A stretch of DNA of 64,000 nucleotides from Altibacter sp. HG106 (GTDB lineage Bacteria; Bacteroidota; Bacteroidia; Flavobacteriales; Flavobacteriaceae). The position numbers and the translations under genes were made by a program. The notes beneath the pieces were generated by a model. It saw nothing but the letters and a program-made list of their open reading frames with translations, did not search any database and was not told the DNA's origin. Location: positions 62,001 to 126,000 of the forward strand of contig NZ_JAQQTD010000005.1 in assembly GCF_028561755.1 (NCBI RefSeq), given 5' to 3'. This document shows positions 1-7,432 of the stretch, piece by piece (the stretch's first letter is position 1; every line of letters begins with the position of its first letter).

Positions 1-30
1 TTGTATTGCTAAATTAAATCTAGAAATCTT

Positions 31-138
31 ATGATAACGATGTTTAAATCATTCTTATTCGTTATTACATTGCTAAAGTACTCGCTTGCTGGCGCAGTTC
101 CGACTAAGAAGACTTTAAAAGGTGTAAGAAAAAACTAA
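31..138 (+). CDS. Possible small secreted peptide (35 or 32 residues)
   Basis: A short frame opens with ATG at 31 and a second in-frame ATG at 40, and ends at TAA 136-138. The product begins with Lys-Ser, then a hydrophobic stretch (FLFVITLL), an Ala-Gly-Ala that could be a signal peptidase site, and a basic tail (PTKKTLKGVRKN). This looks like a signal peptide followed by a very short cationic peptide. No family is recognised and the frame may be fortuitous. It lies upstream of the sensor kinase in the same direction. Confidence 0.22.
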   Translation: MITMFKSFLFVITLLKYSLAGAVPTKKTLKGVRKN

Positions 139-142
139 AAAG

Positions 143-159
143 GTTAAGCAAAGTTTAAG
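143..159 (+). promoter_or_regulatory. Candidate direct-repeat operator of the downstream two-component regulator
   Basis: TTAAG occurs at 144-148 and again at 155-159, 11 bp apart (about one helical turn), with a related GTAAG at 124-128. Tandem half-sites spaced 10-11 bp are the usual binding pattern of OmpR-family regulators, and the kinase/regulator pair begins at 199. Autoregulation is an inference from spacing and position only. Confidence 0.25.
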
Positions 160-198
160 ATCGCTGGATTCGCTAATTTTTTGGTAATATAGCACTCG

Positions 199-1464
199 GT
201 GAATCGGAAAACTATTTATATCGTTCTTTTTGTGATTTCGGTCTTGGGGTTGTTTGTCATCCAATACCAATATCTGCGCATCTCTTTAAATTTAGCGAAA
301 GTTCAATTCGACCGAAAGATCGCTGAGGCGGGCGCTGCCATGCAAGAAGACCTGCAAACTCAAAACCAACTCACGTTTTTACTGGCACAAGGTCTTACAA
401 ATAACACCCAATACTTTAAACTGAGTAGCGATAGTCTGGCAGATGCCTCCCGACATTTTTTAGATGACTTTGTTACGCAACGATTGAATGAAAAGGGGGT
501 TGAAGCAACACATTCCTACCGATTGTTTACCCGAGACAGTACCTATTACCTAAAAGCCCCTAGAGAAATTGATCTGGCCGAAGGTGTTAACGCCTACACC
601 TTTGAGCTTAGCGGATATTTACCTGAGAGACTCGGACAAAAAGTGTATCTCGAATTGCAGTTTGTGGCCCTGAATCGTTATTTTCTCTTTCAACTTAACG
701 GCCTGATCATTCCAGGCTTGCTTTTTAGTCTCATCATTATTTTAGTGGTTATCTGGGTACTTCGATCGTTTTATTGGCAGCGAAAGATCATCACCACTAC
801 GAATGAATTTATCAATAATCTAACACACGAATTGAAAACGCCGGTATTTGCGATTGGGATTGCGACGAAATTGCTTCAAAAAGATGCTTCGGAAGCCCAG
901 GAACCTGTCATTCAGAGTATTCGACAACAAACAGAACGCCTTAAGCTGCATATCGAAAAAGTATTGGACCTGGCTCGAATTGAATCACGGAAGCGGTATT
1001 TTAATCTCATAGTTGTCGATTTCAAACCCAATATAGAAGCCGTGTGTACTACCTTTAAGGCTATGGCAGCCCTAGAGAATATTCCCTTTCACTATTCCCT
1101 TTCCAAGGAAGCGTTTCCAATTAAAGCAGAACCGGTACATTTGGAAAATGCGCTTCAGAATCTCTTAGACAATGCTAAGAAATACGGGCAGGAAAGTGCC
1201 ATTTCATTAGCGGCAAACATTATAGGAAATCATCTTACGATTGCAATAACGGATGAAGGTCCGGGGATTTCAGTTTCAGAACAGAAAAAAGTATTTCAAA
1301 AATATTACAGAGGTTCTCAAGAGAGTCAGAATAGGGTATCCGGCTACGGCTTAGGACTCAGTTACGTGAAAGAAGTAATTAAAAAACACAATGGCACTTT
1401 GAAGCTACAAAGTGAGCTGCAACGAGGTACAACGGTAATTATAAGAATTCCAATCCATGAGTAA
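199..1464 (+). CDS. Membrane sensor histidine kinase
   Basis: This is a 421-residue two-component sensor kinase starting at GTG. A first membrane helix (about residues 5-25) and a second (about 168-189) bracket a ~140-residue periplasmic sensor region with no recognisable domain. A HisKA domain follows with the phospho-acceptor His210 in THELKTP, then an HATPase domain with the N-box (NLLDNAKKYG), G1 box (DEGPGIS) and G2 box (GYGLGLSYV). It should autophosphorylate and pass phosphate to the regulator whose gene overlaps its 3' end by 8 bp. The ligand cannot be read from the sequence. Architecture and neighbours resemble RprX-type kinases of Bacteroidetes, but orthology is not claimed. Confidence 0.93.
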   Translation: MNRKTIYIVLFVISVLGLFVIQYQYLRISLNLAKVQFDRKIAEAGAAMQEDLQTQNQLTFLLAQGLTNNTQYFKLSSDSLADASRHFLDDFVTQRLNEKGVEATHSYRLFTRDSTYYLKAPREIDLAEGVNAYTFELSGYLPERLGQKVYLELQFVALNRYFLFQLNGLIIPGLLFSLIIILVVIWVLRSFYWQRKIITTTNEFINNLTHELKTPVFAIGIATKLLQKDASEAQEPVIQSIRQQTERLKLHIEKVLDLARIESRKRYFNLIVVDFKPNIEAVCTTFKAMAALENIPFHYSLSKEAFPIKAEPVHLENALQNLLDNAKKYGQESAISLAANIIGNHLTIAITDEGPGISVSEQKKVFQKYYRGSQESQNRVSGYGLGLSYVKEVIKKHNGTLKLQSELQRGTTVIIRIPIHE

Positions 1465-2158
1465 TAACACCCACACATTACTATTAGTAGAAGACGATAA
1501 AACGGTGGGGTACCTCCTTTCGGAATATCTAAAAATGAATGGTTTTTCTGTTACCTGGTCACCCACCGCAGCGGATGCCTTGAAAAAACTGCAAGAAGGT
1601 CATTTTCATCTCGCTATTCTCGATGTGATGCTTCCCGATAGCGACGGGTTTGCCCTCGCTGAAAAAATTAAAGAACAGCGCCCCGAGCTCTCGTTCCTTT
1701 TTCTTACCGCTCGCTCACTTAAGGTGGATGTGCTGAAAGGGTTTGCCGCCGGAGCCGTAGATTATCTGAAGAAACCAATAGACGAGGAAGAGTTAGTAGT
1801 ACGAATCAAAACGTTATTGGCGAGAATCGGTGCGGAAGGACCTAAAAAAATCAACAACGATTACGCTATTGGACAATATGTACTTCTTCCGCGTAAACAA
1901 GAACTAGTCTTTCAGGAACAATCGCAATCCCTCACGAAACGAGAAACGGCTATCCTAGCCCTACTTGCGGCTCACCCCAATGAATTGTGCAGCTATCAAC
2001 AAATACTCACTTCCATCTGGGGGAAAAACGATTATTTCAACAAAAAAAGTCTGAATGTTTTTATTTCAAAACTGCGCAAATACCTAGAAGAAGACCCTGC
2101 GGTATCTATCGAAAATGTTCACAACAGCGGTTTTATTTTGAAAGTAGAGAATGGTTAA
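1457..2158 (+). CDS. OmpR-family response regulator
   Basis: The 233-residue protein has a receiver domain (acidic pair EDD near residues 12-14, phospho-acceptor Asp56 in AILDVMLP, conserved Lys in YLKKP near 105). It is followed by a C-terminal winged-helix DNA-binding domain ending in KSLNVFISKLRKYL and a VHNSGFIL-type wing. The 8-bp overlap with the kinase gene points to translational coupling and a cognate pair. Targets are unknown; TTAAG repeats upstream of the kinase are a candidate site. Its stop codon overlaps the stop of the convergent membrane-protein gene. Confidence 0.93.
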   Translation: MSNNTHTLLLVEDDKTVGYLLSEYLKMNGFSVTWSPTAADALKKLQEGHFHLAILDVMLPDSDGFALAEKIKEQRPELSFLFLTARSLKVDVLKGFAAGAVDYLKKPIDEEELVVRIKTLLARIGAEGPKKINNDYAIGQYVLLPRKQELVFQEQSQSLTKRETAILALLAAHPNELCSYQQILTSIWGKNDYFNKKSLNVFISKLRKYLEEDPAVSIENVHNSGFILKVENG

Positions 2159-2616
2159 GCGGCGATGCCTTCCATGGTGGCCAAGGTAGTGCTCCACACA
2201 ATAACGGAAGAGATAAAGATGCCTATCGTATTGGCCAGGAACGCCTTTTTAGTCTCAAAATTAAAGAGATAGGCCGCAATCGTTCCGGCATACACTCCCG
2301 TACCAGGAATGGGCAGGGATACGAAAAACATCAATCCCCAAAACCCGTACTTTTTGATTTTATCGGCCGACCCCACTTTGGCGCGTCTCGCGACCCATAA
2401 GGCAGCTTTTTTATAAAAATACCACCGAAGACAATAGGTGTTGATGCTATGGAGAAAATATTTCATGATGGGAAATACAAGTACATTCGCCGCAAAACAC
2501 ACAACAAACACGAGATAAATGTTCACATCGTTGAACAGCCCATATGGAATACCCACCTTGGCCTCTCCGAAAGGAGAGACACTCCACAGCATTGCGATGA
2601 TAGTATCTTTTAACAC
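2155..2616 (-). CDS. Small multidrug-export-family (COG2426) membrane protein
   Basis: The product is a ~153-residue integral membrane protein with about four hydrophobic segments. The N-terminal SVSPFGEAKVGIPYG matches the conserved opening (P.xE.xGAIP-like) of the Sm_multidrug_ex/COG2426 family, and FVSLPIPGTGVYAG is a second family motif. Transport function is only a family label. The start is placed at GTG 2614-2616, giving MLKDTIIAMLW. An earlier TTG (2635-2637) is part of a TACTTTTG promoter box and is therefore unlikely to be translated. The gene is convergent with the response regulator and overlaps it by 4 bp. Confidence 0.8.
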   Translation of the reverse strand: MLKDTIIAMLWSVSPFGEAKVGIPYGLFNDVNIYLVFVVCFAANVLVFPIMKYFLHSINTYCLRWYFYKKAALWVARRAKVGSADKIKKYGFWGLMFFVSLPIPGTGVYAGTIAAYLFNFETKKAFLANTIGIFISSVIVWSTTLATMEGIAA

Positions 2617-2634
2617 AGGTACTTTTTTGAACTG

Positions 2635-2642
2635 CAAAAGTA
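2635..2642 (-). promoter_or_regulatory. -7 promoter box of the COG2426-family gene
   Basis: The minus strand reads TACTTTTG, a match to the Bacteroidetes -7 consensus TAnnTTTG, 18 nt upstream of the preferred GTG start at 2616. It argues against the TTG inside the box being the start. Confidence 0.55.
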
Positions 2643-2697
2643 CATACCCTTGAGACTAAAAACAATGGTAGGGGTACTAAATAAATGGTAAAACTAG

Positions 2698-2705
2698 TAC
2701 TTTCG
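2698..2705 (+). promoter_or_regulatory. -7-like box abutting the 47-residue gene
   Basis: TACTTTCG matches TAnnTTTG with one change (T to C) and lies only 4 nt before the ATG at 2710. If used, the transcript would be leaderless or nearly so. Confidence 0.4.
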
Positions 2706-2709
2706 CACT

Positions 2710-2853
2710 ATGAAGAACGGAACTATTTGGCTCTATATTATCTGTGCTGCCATTACGATCTTCGGAATTGTCACCGGGAAATTCCTCTTTCTACTGTTTG
2801 TAATACCCTTGGGTGGCTTGTTTCGGAAGAAGAACAACGATCAAAACGAGTAG
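2710..2853 (+). CDS. Small membrane peptide (47 residues)
   Basis: ATG 2710 opens a 47-residue frame ending at TAG 2851-2853. The product starts MKNGTIWLYIICAAITIF, has one or two hydrophobic helices (about 6-22 and 25-37) and ends in a highly polar, basic-then-acidic tail (RKKNNDQNE). This is the shape of a small inner-membrane protein. Its last 13 bp overlap the 3' end of the convergent wzi-like gene. Support comes from the adjacent -7-like box and the protein-like composition. No family is recognised. Confidence 0.5.
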   Translation: MKNGTIWLYIICAAITIFGIVTGKFLFLLFVIPLGGLFRKKNNDQNE

Positions 2854-4184
2854 CGATATCCCGCCTGTACTCCAAAAACTTCCGCACCTATATTTTGCAC
2901 ATCGGCGCCAACGCCCAGTCGGAAGCTTCCGAAGGAATGAGTATGATACGTAGCTTGCGCGTAATTATAAAGATTCTTTTGCGTGGGAGTAAAGGGTTGT
3001 CTATAGGTCCCTAAATTGACATTGTAGGAGGTTTTTAAGAGCCATTGTATGGCACCCACCGAACCCGAGACCCCAAGGTGATGCACCCGAACCCGATTGT
3101 TGGTAACGGGTGAATTGATATCATTCACTATCAGATTGCGATCGTAACCAATAAAAGGCAATCCAATTACCTGTCCTTCATGCGCCCATCCACTGCGATA
3201 TACATTGTTACCGAAGTAGCCATCAAATCCGGCACCACTGTCATTTCCACTTTGGTCGGAAGTATCAACATACTCGTATAAAATGGTATCTAGCCAGGAC
3301 GATTGTAAAGGCTGATACACCAAACCCCATACGCCATCTGGAAAATTCGACCAGCGAAATCCGCTGCCATCTTCAAAGGGGTGTTCATGATAAAAATTCC
3401 AAACCGACTGTGCTGAGGTATAGGTATAGTCTAATAAGAAGGTCCCCAAATGATTCCCCAAGGCATTCACGGCTTCACCGGGAATCGATGCATCTGCCCC
3501 GCGGGAGGCAAAAAACACGTCTACGAAGGCTTCAAAATCATTTGGCAACGGTCCGAATTCCGGAGAAGTCCCTCCCCATTGTGCCATATGCTGTAACTGC
3601 CCTTTTACTTGATGTCGTTCTGCAAAACGAAAAAGCAGTGCAATTCGCTTGTAATGAATCATGGCATCTGCCACATAACGATCGTCCGACAGTTGGTAGT
3701 GGCCAATGCCCCAATCGATCGCAAAACCGTTGGTGATGCGCAATGGGTTCTGGGCTTCCAAAAGCAATCCAGGGATAGGCCTCGCATTGCCAGACCATAA
3801 AAAGTTTTTTCGAGTGGTAGACAAGCCCTGATAGGGTTGCGAAGGCACTTGTGAACCCAGCACAGCGTGCAACCATTTGTTCGAAAACTCAAGATACAGC
3901 TCACGGGCTTGAAATTCGTCGGGCACATCATCGCGGTAATACGTACTGGCGCCTATGGCAATTTCAGCCGAGTCGGAAGTCGCCCATCCAAGCCGTCCTT
4001 CCACAAGTGGTGCCAGATTGCTAAAATTTCCATAGCGATAATTGGTATTGGCTTGCATCCAAAAAGGAACCGACGCTTCCGAAGAGAGGATGCCACTCAC
4101 ATCTACGGCCCCTTCAGCCCAAAGCTGCGCCATACTCTGAATTCCGAAGAGAAAAATGGCAATTTGGATGAACTTCTTACCCAT
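2841..4184 (-). CDS. Capsule assembly Wzi-family outer membrane protein
   Basis: The 447-residue product has a signal peptide (KKFIQIAIFLFGIQSMAQ) followed by a sequence typical of outer-membrane barrels: alternating hydrophobic strands, many aromatic residues and a C-terminal ...VQAGYRYSF ending in Phe. The early motif SSEASVPFWMQANTNYRYG and GRLGW resemble the opening strands of the Caps_assemb_Wzi family, which anchors capsular polysaccharide at the cell surface. The start at 4184 puts the signal peptide at the N-terminus; a longer frame to 4274 would overlap the Wzc gene and is rejected. It begins 7 bp after the Wzc stop, so it is the last gene of the export operon Wza-Wzc-Wzi. Confidence 0.8.
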   Translation of the reverse strand: MGKKFIQIAIFLFGIQSMAQLWAEGAVDVSGILSSEASVPFWMQANTNYRYGNFSNLAPLVEGRLGWATSDSAEIAIGASTYYRDDVPDEFQARELYLEFSNKWLHAVLGSQVPSQPYQGLSTTRKNFLWSGNARPIPGLLLEAQNPLRITNGFAIDWGIGHYQLSDDRYVADAMIHYKRIALLFRFAERHQVKGQLQHMAQWGGTSPEFGPLPNDFEAFVDVFFASRGADASIPGEAVNALGNHLGTFLLDYTYTSAQSVWNFYHEHPFEDGSGFRWSNFPDGVWGLVYQPLQSSWLDTILYEYVDTSDQSGNDSGAGFDGYFGNNVYRSGWAHEGQVIGLPFIGYDRNLIVNDINSPVTNNRVRVHHLGVSGSVGAIQWLLKTSYNVNLGTYRQPFTPTQKNLYNYAQATYHTHSFGSFRLGVGADVQNIGAEVFGVQAGYRYSF

Positions 4185-4191
4185 GTATCGC

Positions 4192-6576
4192 TTAATTTTT
4201 AGAAAAAAATCGCTGCCAGAAGCTGCTGGGAGCATCGCTGCGGTAGACATAGCCGTATTTATTGCCGTACCCAAAATTGGTCATATCAACATTGTTCAAC
4301 ACCAGGGCTACGTTCTCTAATTTTCCTTCCAATAGGGCATCCTTCGGGAAGCTCAGTAATTTTTTATCGCTATAATTCGCGCGAATCACGTACAAGGTAA
4401 TATCTGCCCATTTGTTGATAAGAATGGTGTCGGTTACCAATAAGGAAGGAGCGGTATCTACAATCACGTAGTCGAACTCATTTTTAATTTCGTTGAAGAA
4501 CTGCCCGGTACGGTCACGCATTAATAGTTCAGCCGGATTGGGTGGAATCGCACCACTCAACACAATGCTGATATTGTCGTGGGTAGTGCTGCGATGGGTC
4601 ACCTCTGCCACCGTCATGGAGGGATCGATAATATATTCGGTGAGTCCCTTTTTCTTCGCGTCGCTTTTCGACAAATAGCGATGCAATTGCGGGTTTCGAA
4701 TATCCGCGCCTACCAAGGCCACTTTTTTGCCCGTAAGCGCAATGGTGAGCGCCAAATTAAAGGCTACCATTGTCTTGCCCTCCCCTTTGATGGTGGATGT
4801 TACAAAAATGGTACGGGTATCTTGCTTTTCTTTTTTATTTCCGAAGAGTAAGAATTGAAGGTTCGTTCTAAGAATACGGAAGGATTCGGCCAAAATGCTT
4901 CGGTCGTTCTCCTGAATTAATTGTTCATCTCCCTTTTTAAGTTTCGGAATTTCTCCTACGAACGGAATCTGTGGAAGTACTTTATTCACATCACTGCGAT
5001 TCTCTACCTTGGTGTTTAGCAATTCGGCTCCGTAGATCACCAAAAACGGAAGCAATAGTCCGGCCAGTCCCGCCCCAAGATAAATAAGCATGGAGTTTGG
5101 TGCTACGGGCGCTTTCCCGGTATAGGCCGCGTCTACCACTTTCGCCTTGGCTGAAGTGGCCGCCAGAGAAATACTGGCTTCTTCCCGCTGCTGCAATAAA
5201 AATAAATAAAGTTGTTCCTTAATCGACTGTTGTCGTTCTATGCCCCGAAAGATCTTTTCCTTGCTCGGCACTTGAGAAAGTCGCGCATTGAGAGAACCCT
5301 CACGAGTATTGAGGTCACGTAAGGCTATTTGCAACGATTGACGGGTGTTTTGCAAACTCGAAAGGATGCCATTTCGCAATTCGTCTAATTGATTATTGAC
5401 ATTTACAACGACCGGGTTTTTGGAGGTTGAATTTTTAAGCAATCTGTTTCGCTCTAACACCAATTGATTGTAGTTAGAAACGGCTTCGCCCACCTGTGAT
5501 TCTTCTAAGGCGATATTCGCAGGGAGTAAGTCGGTTGCCCCAGCACCTTCCATGTACTCAATCATGGTACTGGTAAGCTCCAATTGGGTGCCTACATCGA
5601 GTTGGCGTTTATTGAATTCACTTGCGTTTTCAAGAATCAATTGGGCTTCCGCTTCGATGTCTGTCAGGCGGTTGTTGCTTTTAAAGGTCTCTTTGTTTTG
5701 TTCTACCGAATCTAGTTCGCGGGTGATAATCTCCAGACGCGAATCGATGAAGTTAGCCGTTTTTTGGGAAATCTGACTCCGATCGTTAATGGCGTCCTTA
5801 TTATATTGAAAGACCAATTCGTTGAGGAAATCTTCGGCTTTTTCAGGCACAGCCGACTGCATTCGTAGTTGCACCACGTTGCTGTTTCCAAGTTCGTTCG
5901 CCACCTGAACCCGTCGCTGATAGCGAAGCGCCACTTGATCTAGTGGTAAGTAGGTAACACTCACTGTACGATTGGTTCCTTCTCTAAAAAAAGAGGCCCG
6001 CTCGTAATGCGGTATCAGTGTCACATCACCAAAGGGCAAGGAAACTCGATCTCCAAAGGTGTAGGTTCCTTCAATAGTGCCATTAACGCTTTCTAAATGA
6101 TATTGAGTTCGGGATTGAATTTCAATCAATAACTGGGGTGCCGGACGGGTACGCGTGCTGTCTTTAAAGGATAGGTACTGCACGGTAAATGGGCGATTGC
6201 GGTAGATTTCAGTTCCTTTTACGGCGCCAACGGACTGGTACTGAATGTTCAGATTGAGCTTTTTAACGACTTCCGTAATGAGTCGCTTTGACCGAAATAT
6301 GGCCAACTCATTTTCAATCTTACTATTCTGAAACCGAGAGAAAAACCCTCCCATTTCAGAAAAAGCTGCCAATTCACCAGCGCCACCCGACTTATCGTCC
6401 TTTACGATCACGGTCGCCTGACTTCGATACAATTTGGTGGTGTAACGCAAATAGATCATGGCAATACCAAGAGCTAACACCAACCCTATAACAAACCAGT
6501 ACCACCGCTTCAGGTAAGCCGTTAGTAATTCTTTGAGTGGACGATCGTTGGTAAGCGCTTCCGTTTTGGTTTCCAT
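4192..6576 (-). CDS. Wzc-type polysaccharide co-polymerase / BY-kinase
   Basis: This 794-residue inner-membrane protein should control capsule chain length and export. An N-terminal helix (about 25-45) opens a Wzz domain. A long periplasmic coiled-coil with a GNVR-type region follows, then a second helix near residue 495 (LIYLGAGLAGLLLPFLVIYG) and a cytoplasmic bacterial tyrosine kinase domain. Walker A is STIKGEGKT, Walker A' is VALVGADIRNP and Walker B is VIVDTAPSL. The C-terminus carries a tyrosine cluster (FGYGNKYGYVYRSD) with four Tyr, the usual autophosphorylation tail. It lies 1 bp after the Wza-like gene and 7 bp before the Wzi-like gene, so the three are one transcription unit. Confidence 0.92.
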   Translation of the reverse strand: METKTEALTNDRPLKELLTAYLKRWYWFVIGLVLALGIAMIYLRYTTKLYRSQATVIVKDDKSGGAGELAAFSEMGGFFSRFQNSKIENELAIFRSKRLITEVVKKLNLNIQYQSVGAVKGTEIYRNRPFTVQYLSFKDSTRTRPAPQLLIEIQSRTQYHLESVNGTIEGTYTFGDRVSLPFGDVTLIPHYERASFFREGTNRTVSVTYLPLDQVALRYQRRVQVANELGNSNVVQLRMQSAVPEKAEDFLNELVFQYNKDAINDRSQISQKTANFIDSRLEIITRELDSVEQNKETFKSNNRLTDIEAEAQLILENASEFNKRQLDVGTQLELTSTMIEYMEGAGATDLLPANIALEESQVGEAVSNYNQLVLERNRLLKNSTSKNPVVVNVNNQLDELRNGILSSLQNTRQSLQIALRDLNTREGSLNARLSQVPSKEKIFRGIERQQSIKEQLYLFLLQQREEASISLAATSAKAKVVDAAYTGKAPVAPNSMLIYLGAGLAGLLLPFLVIYGAELLNTKVENRSDVNKVLPQIPFVGEIPKLKKGDEQLIQENDRSILAESFRILRTNLQFLLFGNKKEKQDTRTIFVTSTIKGEGKTMVAFNLALTIALTGKKVALVGADIRNPQLHRYLSKSDAKKKGLTEYIIDPSMTVAEVTHRSTTHDNISIVLSGAIPPNPAELLMRDRTGQFFNEIKNEFDYVIVDTAPSLLVTDTILINKWADITLYVIRANYSDKKLLSFPKDALLEGKLENVALVLNNVDMTNFGYGNKYGYVYRSDAPSSFWQRFFSKN

Positions 6577-6577
6577 A

Positions 6578-7351
6578 CTATCGCGTTAATAAAATGACGG
6601 TGCTAAGCACTACGGTTACTAATGACAACAGAGCCGGAACATCCGGAATAAAACCAGATTTACGTACGCCTTTTAGAGATGGTTCTACGTACACAATGTC
6701 GTTTTGTTTCAGAAAGAAAAACTCACTGGTAAAGAAGTCGGTTTTCGTAAAATCGACAGTAGTAACGCGCTGCTTTCCATTCACTTCCCGGATAACGGTC
6801 ACGTTTTCCCGATTGCCATCCTCAGTAAAATCACCGGCCAATCCAATGGCCTGGGGTAAGGTAACCCGTTCGTCTTCAATTTTGAAGACACCGGGAGTTT
6901 GCACCTCCCCGATCACCGTCACCTTGAAGTTCACAATGCGCACATCTACTACCACATCGGTTATATATTCCTTAAGCAATTCGGTAAGCTGTGCCGCTAC
7001 ATCGCCACGGGTCTTCCCGGCCACTGGAATACTTCCCAAGACCGGAAACTGAATCTCGCCATCGGTATCGACCAGATAGCCTTGGAGTCCGATATTATTT
7101 CCGCCTGCCGCTTGATTCTCCATGCCCGTGTTTCGTTGGAACGGAGCTGCCACAACCTTATCGATAGAAGAAACGGTTATGTATAGAATATCGTTGTTTT
7201 CGATGATCGGATTGAACTCTTGAGAGGTCATCGTTTGATCTAAGTTCGCTGCGTCCTGGAAATAAATAATTTCCTTTTTAGTAGCACAGGACTGAAAGAG
7301 CCACAGCCCTGCCAGGATAACCGCTGCACGGAGAACGACGTTGTATTTCAT
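6578..7351 (-). CDS. Wza-like polysaccharide export lipoprotein
   Basis: The 257-residue lipoprotein starts MKYNVVLRAAVILAGLWLFQSC, a lipoprotein signal with Cys at residue 22. A Poly_export domain (NDILYITVSSIDK...; YLVDTDGEIQFPVLG) is followed by an SLBB domain (VTVIGEVQTPGVFKIED) and a C-terminal hydrophobic segment (LLSLVTVVLSTVILL). It should form the outer-membrane export channel working with the adjacent Wzc. The start at 7351 is chosen because a longer frame (to 7420) runs through the promoter box at 7387-7394 and would bury the lipoprotein signal. Confidence 0.9.
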   Translation of the reverse strand: MKYNVVLRAAVILAGLWLFQSCATKKEIIYFQDAANLDQTMTSQEFNPIIENNDILYITVSSIDKVVAAPFQRNTGMENQAAGGNNIGLQGYLVDTDGEIQFPVLGSIPVAGKTRGDVAAQLTELLKEYITDVVVDVRIVNFKVTVIGEVQTPGVFKIEDERVTLPQAIGLAGDFTEDGNRENVTVIREVNGKQRVTTVDFTKTDFFTSEFFFLKQNDIVYVEPSLKGVRKSGFIPDVPALLSLVTVVLSTVILLTR

Positions 7352-7386
7352 GAATGGAGTATCGATAATCTTCTGAAAATTAGTTG

Positions 7387-7394
7387 CAAAGGTA
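7387..7394 (-). promoter_or_regulatory. -7 promoter box of the wza-wzc-wzi export operon
   Basis: The minus strand reads TACCTTTG (consensus TAnnTTTG), 35 nt upstream of the wza-like ATG. The export genes can therefore be expressed independently of the biosynthetic genes upstream. Confidence 0.6.
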
Positions 7395-7432
7395 CGTATT
7401 CTTAAGGGGACGAATTTCACTTTTATCGGACT

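Noticed and set aside
2685-3014. 109-residue plus-strand frame
   Set aside because: It lies out of frame with the more protein-like 47-residue gene and runs antisense into the wzi-like gene; composition is not protein-like.
4185-4274. Longer N-terminus for the Wzi-like protein
   Set aside because: It overlaps the Wzc coding end and places the signal peptide 30 residues inside the protein.
7352-7420. Longer N-terminus for the Wza-like protein
   Set aside because: It runs through the TACCTTTG promoter box and displaces the lipoprotein signal.
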